A stretch of 18,636 bases of DNA from an uncultured Oscillibacter sp. (GTDB lineage Bacteria > Bacillota_A > Clostridia > Oscillospirales > Oscillospiraceae), in the NCBI GenBank assembly GCA_951800675.1, contig CATOKC010000063.1, forward strand, positions 1 through 18,636, in the 5' to 3' direction. This document shows, piece after piece, positions 13,652 through 18,636 of the stretch (position 1 is the stretch's first letter; the number at the start of each line of letters is the position of its first letter). The notes below the pieces were generated by a model. It was not told where the DNA came from. It saw nothing but the letters and a program-made list of their open reading frames with translations, and did no database searches. A program made the position numbers and the translations under genes.

Positions 13652-14659
13652 CTACTCGCTCCTTTGCTCATCAAGCTGATAGCATACTTCATCTATCTTC
13701 ACAGCCATATTTTTCTTATGGGTACCCATCTTGCCGGTAAACCAGTGATAGCCGCCGATTTCCAGGTAAATGGGGGATTCCTTGGGCTGTCCCAGATCAA
13801 TGACGTCTCCCACATTCAAGTGGTAGATGTCGCTGAGGGAGAGCTGAGCGCTGGCCAGCTCCGCGATAATCTCCAGCTTGGAGTCTCGCAGCTTGTCGAA
13901 AATCTCGTCGGATTTGTCCTCCGCCGCCGTTCGGCGCAGGGGGCTCTCCCGGCTGATTTCCGCGAACACGTTGGTCAAAACCTCGCCGGGGAGACAGACG
14001 CTCATCCGCCCCGCCATGTTGGGGAACTGCAATTTCAGGTCCACGATCACCACCGTCTCATCCAGGCCAATCACCTGGTTCAACGTCGGGTTGACCTCGG
14101 TCCGGCTGTACTCAAACCGGATGGGCACGTAGTTCTCCCAGCTTCGGTCCATCACCTTTACGGTGTCCTCGGCCAGATCCTCATAGAGCTTCAGCTCCAG
14201 GTCCGTGTAGCTGTAATCGTCCTCCAGCTCGTTGTCCACGGCCCCCTCGCCGCCCAGCATCCGGTCCATCATGCTCAAAGCCGTGCTGGTGGGAATAAAG
14301 AGCATTGCCGGGGTCTCCTGCATCTGCCCTTTCAGCTCCACGTCGATCATGCCCAGCACGTCGCCCTCCGTCAGGGCGTTGGAAAATTCAAAATAGCGCT
14401 GTTCCTCGATGCTCTCCACCGTGACCTCGCAGGTGGAGCGCAGACGGGCGTTCATCCGGGAGCTGATCACCCGGGAATAATTGTCAAAAATGCCGTTCAG
14501 CATTTTGATGCGGTCTTTGGTGAATTTGCGGGGACTGCTGAAGTCGTATTTTTGATATTTCTTTTCCTGCTTTTCAGCAGACGGCTCCGAATCCTTTTCT
14601 CCGCTTCGAACCGCGTTCAGCAAAGCGTCGATTTGCGCTTGCGATAATACGTCTGCCAT
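13652..14659 (-). CDS. fliM: Flagellar motor switch protein FliM
   Basis: A 335-aa protein, normal length. The N-terminal CheY-P docking motif LSQAQIDALLN (residues 5-15) is present, followed by a linker and the middle domain (about 45-245) with the signature MMDRMLGGEG and EDTVKVMDRSWENY. The C-terminal SpoA domain (about 255-330; VGDVIDLGQPKESPIYLEIG) pairs with FliY in the C ring. Phosphorylated CheY binding here controls rotation direction. The ATG follows a GGGGGG run at short spacing. It is 53 bases after motB; fliL, which commonly precedes fliM, is absent. Confidence 0.96.
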   Translation of the reverse strand: MADVLSQAQIDALLNAVRSGEKDSEPSAEKQEKKYQKYDFSSPRKFTKDRIKMLNGIFDNYSRVISSRMNARLRSTCEVTVESIEEQRYFEFSNALTEGDVLGMIDVELKGQMQETPAMLFIPTSTALSMMDRMLGGEGAVDNELEDDYSYTDLELKLYEDLAEDTVKVMDRSWENYVPIRFEYSRTEVNPTLNQVIGLDETVVIVDLKLQFPNMAGRMSVCLPGEVLTNVFAEISRESPLRRTAAEDKSDEIFDKLRDSKLEIIAELASAQLSLSDIYHLNVGDVIDLGQPKESPIYLEIGGYHWFTGKMGTHKKNMAVKIDEVCYQLDEQRSE

Positions 14660-14712
14660 GTCATCCCCCCTATTCTACCTGGATTCCGGCGAACGGCCGC
14701 CGGTAGGCTTCG

Positions 14713-15510
14713 TTACGCGGTCATCACAATATATTGCTGGATGCCGCCCTGTTCTTCCATCTCGGCCTCAATGTCCCGGCCGCTGATAATCATTTCCACC
14801 CGGCGGTTTTTCGCCCGGTTTTCCGCCGTGTCGTTGGGCGCGACGGGACGCCACTCTCCGAAGCCCTCGCTGACCAGGCAGCTGGGGGGCACATCGCTGT
14901 GCTGCTGAATGTACATGACCACGTTGGTGGCCCGCTCGCTGGAGAGGGTCCGGTCCACGGTGACCCGGTTGGGTCCCGCGCCCGCCCGGGCGGTATGGCC
15001 CTGAATACGAACCTCGTCCAAGGACGCGGCCACGCCGCTGAGCATCTGGCACATGGAATCCAGCACGGGATAGGCCTCCTTCGAAATCACGGAGCTCTCT
15101 CCCGCGAAGAAAACCGATTGGCTGAACGTGACGAAAATCTTTCCGCCGTCCTGGCTCACCGTCACCGCGTCCTGGAGGTTTTGCTGTTGGACAAACTCCT
15201 GAATCTGCTGAAGAAGGTCCTCCATGTCCTGCTCCACCTTCTCCTGCATCTCCTCCATCTCCTCCTGGGTGGGAGCCACGCCCTGCTCGCCAGGGTCGGC
15301 GCTGGGGCCGTCGGTGCCCACAATCGTGGGGTCCGGGTCCAGCACCGCAGAGGGGTTGAAGCTCTGGACGATGGCCTTCCAGTTGTCCTCGCTGATGGTG
15401 GACATGGAATACAGCAGCACGAAGAAGCACAGCAGCAGCGTCACCATGTCACCGTAGGTATCCATCCAGTTTGCGCCGCCGCCTCCGCTGCTTTTTTTCT
15501 TAAGCGCCAT
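14713..15510 (-). CDS. motB: Flagellar stator protein MotB
   Basis: A 265-aa protein with a basic N-terminus (ALKKKSS), one membrane helix with the ion-binding Asp21 (DTYGDMVTLLLCFFVLLYS), an acidic coiled or plug segment (about 75-110, rich in Glu/Gln/Met), and a C-terminal OmpA-type peptidoglycan-binding domain. In the OmpA-type domain, IQGHTARAGAG and LSSERATNVVMYI are the hallmarks, and NRRVEMIISG is near the end. With MotA it forms the stator that conducts ions and anchors to the cell wall. The ion (proton or sodium) cannot be decided confidently from the helix. It starts 35 bases after motA. Confidence 0.95.
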   Translation of the reverse strand: MALKKKSSGGGGANWMDTYGDMVTLLLCFFVLLYSMSTISEDNWKAIVQSFNPSAVLDPDPTIVGTDGPSADPGEQGVAPTQEEMEEMQEKVEQDMEDLLQQIQEFVQQQNLQDAVTVSQDGGKIFVTFSQSVFFAGESSVISKEAYPVLDSMCQMLSGVAASLDEVRIQGHTARAGAGPNRVTVDRTLSSERATNVVMYIQQHSDVPPSCLVSEGFGEWRPVAPNDTAENRAKNRRVEMIISGRDIEAEMEEQGGIQQYIVMTA

Positions 15511-15545
15511 TGCCGCTCACCTTTCCTTTCGGACTGACGGATTCA

Positions 15546-16406
15546 TCACTTGGCCTCGCCACTGCCGGCGCCCTCGCCGCCCATCTCGCGCTGCTTTTGA
15601 GACATGTAGGTCAAGAGCCGCTCCCGCAGGGACTTGGGGTTCTCGCCGGCCTGGATGGCCATGACGCCCTCCACGATAATTTGCTTGCAGAGGACCTCCT
15701 CGCTGTCCCGTCCACGGAGAAGCTGGGCCACGGGGCCAAAGACCATGTGGGCCAGCAAGCAGCCGTACAGCGTGGTGATCAGGGCGGTGCCCATGCTGGT
15801 ACCCAGGGAGCTGGCGCCGCCGCCGTCGCTTAGGTTCATGGATTTCAGCATGTTGATCAGGCCCACCAGCGTACCCACCATGCCGAAGGCCGGGGCCACG
15901 CTGGACGCCTTGTCGTACAGCGCCGCGGCGTCCTCGTGCCGGGCGGACATGCACTCGATGTCGTTTTCCAAAATGCCCCGGACCTTATCCTGGTCGTTGG
16001 CGTCCACGATAAGCATAATCGCCTGCTTGAAGAAGGGGTCCGACTGCTCGTTGGCCTTCTCTTCCAGGGACAAAAGGCCGTTCTTCCGGGCGATCTGGGC
16101 CAGCTCCACCAATTGCTCGATGTAGCCCTTGGGGTCAAACATCTTGTTGTTCAGAATGATCTTGAAGTGCTTGGGCATGGCCTTGAGCATGGAGCCGGGG
16201 AAGCTGGCCGCCACGATGAAGAGCGTACACCCGATGGTGATGAAGATGGACGCCGCGTCGAAGAAGTTCCAAAGGTTCTTCGGCGTAAACGTAAACAGTT
16301 TCAAGCCCGCCGCCGCCGCGTCGGGGCCGATGTTAATGCCCAGAACGCAGCCCAGCAGGAAGATGCCGAACGCACCGACAATGCCAATGATATAGTTTAG
16401 ATTCAT
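15546..16406 (-). CDS. motA: Flagellar stator protein MotA
   Basis: A 286-aa protein of the MotA/ExbB/TolQ type with four membrane helices (about residues 3-24, 47-68, 163-185 and 200-222). The cytosolic loop contains ARKNGLLSLEE, with Arg107 and Glu115 placed like the residues known to touch FliG, and the pore helix has the conserved Pro in SSVAPAFGMVGTLVGLINML. It pairs with MotB to drive rotation. The C-terminal tail is Gly/Glu-rich. The ATG has a GAGG eight bases upstream. It follows flbD, whose Bacillus homologue SwrD is known to increase motor power, which fits its place beside the stator genes. Confidence 0.95.
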   Translation of the reverse strand: MNLNYIIGIVGAFGIFLLGCVLGINIGPDAAAAGLKLFTFTPKNLWNFFDAASIFITIGCTLFIVAASFPGSMLKAMPKHFKIILNNKMFDPKGYIEQLVELAQIARKNGLLSLEEKANEQSDPFFKQAIMLIVDANDQDKVRGILENDIECMSARHEDAAALYDKASSVAPAFGMVGTLVGLINMLKSMNLSDGGGASSLGTSMGTALITTLYGCLLAHMVFGPVAQLLRGRDSEEVLCKQIIVEGVMAIQAGENPKSLRERLLTYMSQKQREMGGEGAGSGEAK

Positions 16407-16427
16407 GAAGAAATGCCTCGCTCCCTC

Positions 16428-16449
16428 GGCCGGGCGTCAGCTCCCGGCC
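16428..16449 (-). promoter_or_regulatory. Hairpin in the flbD-motA gap
   Basis: A perfect 7-bp inverted repeat, GGCCGGG/CCCGGCC, with an 8-base loop lies between the flbD stop and the motA ribosome-binding site. No T-run follows on the minus strand, so it is not a clear terminator. It could modulate motA translation or mRNA processing. Confidence 0.35.
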
Positions 16450-16471
16450 TGTGAATTTTATCTATATTCCA

Positions 16472-16687
16472 TCAACGCTTGTCCGATACCGCGATTTCAC
16501 GGTGAATGTCCTGAACCTTGGCGTTGTACTCCGCGATTTTATGGATGATCTCCTCCACGCTCTCCCGGACCAGGTAATAGTCGTGGTTCATCATGGTGAT
16601 TTTCGTCTCGGGGATGCACTCGATGTGCTCGATTTGCAGGTGGTTTACCAGAAGTTTGTCGTGATTTCTCTTCGTCAAAAGGATCAT
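16472..16687 (-). CDS. flbD: Flagellar protein FlbD (SwrD family)
   Basis: A 71-aa protein. It starts MILLTKRN and continues LVNHLQIEHIECIPETKITM, then YYLVRESVEEIIHKI, which is the family pattern (Ile/Leu-x-Leu-T-R-x-N, then PDTxI, then VxESxxEV). FlbD is short, cytosolic and of poorly known mechanism; in Bacillus its homologue SwrD raises motor torque and is needed for swarming. I chose ATG at 16687 because AAAGGG lies 9 bases upstream and the protein then begins exactly at the conserved first strand. An in-frame ATG at 16705 would add MKGRSI but sits directly against a very stable hairpin and lacks a ribosome-binding site. Confidence 0.9.
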   Translation of the reverse strand: MILLTKRNHDKLLVNHLQIEHIECIPETKITMMNHDYYLVRESVEEIIHKIAEYNAKVQDIHREIAVSDKR

Positions 16688-16707
16688 AATAGACCGCCCT
16701 TTCATGC

Positions 16708-16734
16708 CCCGCCGGGGCCCTTGGCCCCGGCGGG
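16708..16734 (-). promoter_or_regulatory. Very stable GC hairpin between flgE and flbD
   Basis: A perfect 12-bp stem (16708-16719 pairs with 16723-16734), 11 of its 12 bp being runs of G and C, has a 3-base loop. On the minus strand it is followed within 6 bases by the flbD ribosome-binding site and not by T residues. It is more likely an mRNA stability or processing element, or a translational damper on flbD, than a terminator. Confidence 0.55.
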
Positions 16735-16800
16735 CAACTGTTTTGTTCAGCAGTTTGATGAGCGTTCCGCTCGATGGTCAGACATCAGAAAGAGCCGTTA

Positions 16801-18072
16801 TCAGCGCTTCATATTGACCAGCTCTTCCAGCATGGAGTCGGTGACGGTGACAATGCGGGTGTTGGCCTGATAGCCACGCTGGGTGGTGATCAGCTCGGAG
16901 ATTTCCTCCGCCAGGTCCACGTTGGGAGCCTCTAGGAAGCCCACCATCATCTTCGTGCCGCCGGTGGAGAGAATCGCGGTTCCCGGAGGAAGGGGCTTTT
17001 TATCGGTGGTTCCTCCCGGGTTATTGTTGTTGTTATCCTCTTGCTGCACCATATAGCTGTTGACATTTGTAATACCCAGGTCCTTCTGGACGCCGCCCAG
17101 CATGGAAATCCGCAAATCGCCCGCGCCGTCCTGGCACTTGTAGTAGGAGTTTCCGGTATGGGTCACGCCGTTGGGGTTCGTGACGCTTCCGATGGCGAGA
17201 TACCCGATGACCACCGGCAAATCACCCTCCCGGCAGATGCCGGTGATGGCTCCGGTGTCCGGGCTGATGGTAATGTTGGAGAATTCCGCGAAGTCCAGGT
17301 CCTCCATTTTGCTTTCGTCCTCGGTCGCCGCGCCCGTTTCCATGTCGACCCGGTTGTCGCTGTGCTGGGGCTTGTTGACGTCTTGAATCGGAATCTTCTT
17401 CACGGGATCGGTCGCCGGTGCGTTGGGGTCCCGCTTTTCCTCATCGGTGGGGAAGCGGATTTCATATTTAAAAGTATCCCTTGTAATCGTTTGATCGGGA
17501 TTATCCGGGTCCTTCACCGTTTCGGTGGTAGGCACCCGCTCCCAATAGGGCAGGCGGATGGGGACCAGCTGGTCGCTAACCGTGGGGTCTCCCTTCTCGT
17601 CCGTGCCCTCATTCACGGCCAGGAAGCCATAGACCACGTTTCCCTTGCCGTCGCAGAGGTAGCCGTCGGCCCGGAACTGGAAGTCGCCCACCCGGGTGAG
17701 GGTCAGGGACTTGAGGGTGCTGGGGTCGTTTCCGTCGATGGTGTTGGCCACGGTTTTGTCGCCCACCAGGAAGAAGCCGTCGCCCACCAAGGCGCAGTCC
17801 GTGGGGTTGCCGGGGTTGTAGCTGGCGGAGGACATGTTCAGATCGATGCTGCCCACCATGGAGCCGTAGCCGATCTGGGAGGGGTTGATGCCGCCCACGG
17901 TCGAGGTTCCGTTTCCTCCGCTGCTGTACATGCTGTAAACGCTGTCGCGGAACATGGTCCGCTGTTTTTTATAGCCCTGGGTGTTGACGTTTGCCACGTT
18001 GTTGCCGATTACGGAGAGCTTCTGCATATGGGCCCGCAGGCCCGCAACAGATGCGTACATTGATCCGGTCAT
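16801..18072 (-). CDS. flgE: Flagellar hook protein FlgE
   Basis: A 423-aa axial protein. The N-terminus SMYASVAGLRAHMQKL followed by VIGNNVANVNTQGYKKQR is the hook/rod signature. VGDGFFLVGDK (about residues 97-107) and LTLTRVGDFQFRADGYLC (123-140) are the next conserved strands. The C-terminus GFLEAPNVDLAEEISELITT plus QRGYQANTRIV is diagnostic. A charged, low-complexity segment (about 180-262) and a run of five Asn (347-351) enlarge the surface domains. Four cysteines (93, 140, 280, 313) are unusual in a hook protein. The ATG at 18072 has AAAGGAG 12 bases upstream, longer than normal, but that site lies in the loop of a hairpin that would shorten the distance. It is exported by the flagellar type III system. 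Confidence 0.96.
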   Translation of the reverse strand: MTGSMYASVAGLRAHMQKLSVIGNNVANVNTQGYKKQRTMFRDSVYSMYSSGGNGTSTVGGINPSQIGYGSMVGSIDLNMSSASYNPGNPTDCALVGDGFFLVGDKTVANTIDGNDPSTLKSLTLTRVGDFQFRADGYLCDGKGNVVYGFLAVNEGTDEKGDPTVSDQLVPIRLPYWERVPTTETVKDPDNPDQTITRDTFKYEIRFPTDEEKRDPNAPATDPVKKIPIQDVNKPQHSDNRVDMETGAATEDESKMEDLDFAEFSNITISPDTGAITGICREGDLPVVIGYLAIGSVTNPNGVTHTGNSYYKCQDGAGDLRISMLGGVQKDLGITNVNSYMVQQEDNNNNNPGGTTDKKPLPPGTAILSTGGTKMMVGFLEAPNVDLAEEISELITTQRGYQANTRIVTVTDSMLEELVNMKR

Positions 18073-18075
18073 AGG

Positions 18076-18098
18076 GAATTTGAACTCCTTTCAAATCC
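18076..18098 (-). promoter_or_regulatory. flgE ribosome-binding site displayed in a hairpin loop
   Basis: On the minus strand, ATTTGAA and TTCAAAT (18096-18090 and 18084-18078) form a perfect 7-bp stem around the loop AGGAG (18089-18085), extendable by a G-U and a G-C pair. The Shine-Dalgarno bases are therefore presented in the loop. Linear spacing to the ATG is 12 bases; with the hairpin folded the effective distance is shorter. Confidence 0.5.
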
Positions 18099-18110
18099 TT
18101 GGCGCCGCCC

Positions 18111-18135
18111 GGGCCCCGTCAGTCGGACGGGACCC
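18111..18135 (-). promoter_or_regulatory. GC hairpin in the flgE leader
   Basis: A 10-bp stem (minus strand GGGTCCCGTC with GACGGGGCCC, including one G-U pair) has a 5-base loop and lies in the 96-base gap upstream of flgE. No T-run follows. Together with the downstream ribosome-binding-site hairpin it makes the flgE leader highly structured. Confidence 0.4.
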
Positions 18136-18168
18136 GATGGCCTCCGAAAATCCGGTCCTGCCATCTCT

Positions 18169-18537
18169 TTACAGGAACACGGCGCCGTCGATGTTGGTGA
18201 ATACGCTGTCCTTCATTTCGTCCTGGGTAATTGCCGTAATGACTTTCCCATGGGGGACGTTGATGATGAAGGCTTTTTCAGTGTCCATAGCCAGGATGTT
18301 GGTGGCACCCTTGGCCTGGGCCCGCACCACGCTGCCTTTGATCTGGTCGATGAGGCTGGGGGTAATTTCAATGCCCCGCTCCTCCGCCCGACTTATGGCG
18401 TGTTTGGAGAACTGGACTTCCTGTCCGGCCCTGGTTAGCTCCGCCTGTAAAGCCATGGCGAAGCCGCCCGCAGCCGTCCGCTTCCCTGCGTCCGGTATCT
18501 GCTGGATTTGGCTTTGTCTCGCTATGCGTTCGATCAT
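18169..18537 (-). CDS. Conserved flagellar operon protein, TIGR02530 family
   Basis: A 122-aa cytosolic protein of the family found between flgD and flgE in many Firmicutes (TIGR02530, Flagellar_put). Its recognisable core is FSKHAISRAEERGIEITPSL, then AQAKGATNILAMD, then VPHGKVITAITQDEM and a final VFTNIDGAVFL. Its biochemical role is not known to me; synteny suggests hook-cap or hook assembly. The ATG has GAGGTG eight bases upstream, and that site overlaps the stop of the preceding gene, so translation is coupled. The Shine-Dalgarno also falls in a short 5-bp hairpin (18539-18552). Family call is firm, function open. Confidence 0.88.
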   Translation of the reverse strand: MIERIARQSQIQQIPDAGKRTAAGGFAMALQAELTRAGQEVQFSKHAISRAEERGIEITPSLIDQIKGSVVRAQAKGATNILAMDTEKAFIINVPHGKVITAITQDEMKDSVFTNIDGAVFL

Positions 18538-18549
18538 GTGAGGATCACC

Positions 18550-18636
18550 TCAGCCTTCGCCTTCTGTGGGTGCGCCGCTCTCCCCGTTGTATTCCGGGGT
18601 CGTATCGCCGCCGGGCGCCGCGGGATCCCTAGATTT
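18550..18636 (-). CDS. C-terminal tail of an upstream gene, probably flgD
   Basis: Only the last 28 codons are inside the window (reading ...TTPEYNGESGAPTEGEG and stop at 18550-18552). The tail is Pro/Gly/Glu-rich and looks disordered, with no domain. The flgD (hook cap) label rests only on gene order, since flgD directly precedes the TIGR02530 gene and flgE in related flagellar operons. The stop codon is part of the next gene's ribosome-binding region. Confidence 0.5.
   Translation of the reverse strand, partial: KSRDPAAPGGDTTPEYNGESGAPTEGEG

Noticed and set aside
12241..13679. Long plus-strand frames rich in Ala/Gly/Ser/Arg opposite fliY
   Set aside because: They mirror the Ala/Pro-rich FliY linker on the other strand and are not independent genes.
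16434..16460. TAAA-N15-GCTGACGC upstream of motA as a sigma-28 promoter
   Set aside because: The -35 matches but the -10 has only 4 of 8 consensus bases and overlaps a GC hairpin; not convincing.
16688..16705. Upstream ATG for flbD at 16705
   Set aside because: It abuts a 12-bp hairpin, has no ribosome-binding site, and family members start at the MILLTKRN-like strand.
1..18636. tRNA, rRNA, insertion sequences, phage genes or a CRISPR array
   Set aside because: I saw no cloverleaf, transposase, integrase or regular repeat-spacer pattern; the genes fill the window almost end to end.

Overview
The window is an almost unbroken, single-strand flagellar and chemotaxis operon from a fairly GC-rich Firmicute. 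Evidence for this is FliY with a CheC-like domain, CheC/CheD/CheV, FlbD (SwrD family) and the Clostridia-type gene order flgD–TIGR02530–flgE–flbD–motAB–fliM–fliY–cheY–fliOPQR–flhBA. The high GC and Ala/Pro-rich linkers suggest a motile member of Oscillospiraceae or a relative (Oscillibacter/Intestinimonas-like). That placement is inference, because no rRNA or marker gene is present.

Read in the direction of transcription (right to left, minus strand): a 28-codon tail of a gene that is probably flgD; a conserved flagellar-operon protein of the TIGR02530 family; hook protein flgE; flbD; stator genes motA and motB; switch genes fliM and fliY; cheY; type III export-gate genes fliO, fliP, fliQ, fliR, flhB and flhA; the flagellar sigma factor fliA (sigma-28); two FlgF/FlgG-type rod proteins; the adaptation genes cheC and cheD; cheV; and a degenerate EAL plus HDOD signalling protein. 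A strong bidirectional terminator (435-468) ends the run. On the far left, in the opposite orientation, is the 3' end of a ComFB-domain protein. There is no gene-free stretch longer than about 115 bases.

The genes together supply hook and rod parts, the ion-driven stator, the FliM/FliY switch, the export gate, the sigma factor for late genes, and the CheY-P removal and adaptation branch (FliY, CheC, CheD, CheV). CheA, CheW, CheB, CheR, receptors, flagellin and FlgM are not here. fliL is missing from its usual place between motB and fliM, and flhF/flhG are missing between flhA and fliA.

Most of the window is conventional. The least ordinary points are: (1) FliY carries three copies of a SQEEIEAM-type CheY-docking-like motif inside its Pro/Ala linker, rather than one at the N-terminus; (2) CheC has lost the Asn of its first phosphatase site while FliY keeps both sites; (3) a good sigma-28-type promoter overlaps the cheD stop codon just ahead of cheV; (4) several starts look translationally controlled, including the flgE Shine-Dalgarno in a hairpin loop and an 8-codon leader whose stop overlaps the flhA TTG start; (5) a catalytically degenerate EAL/HDOD protein faces a ComFB-domain protein across the shared terminator, hinting at cyclic-dinucleotide input; (6) the hook protein contains four cysteines. 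I did not find an entirely new multi-gene system.
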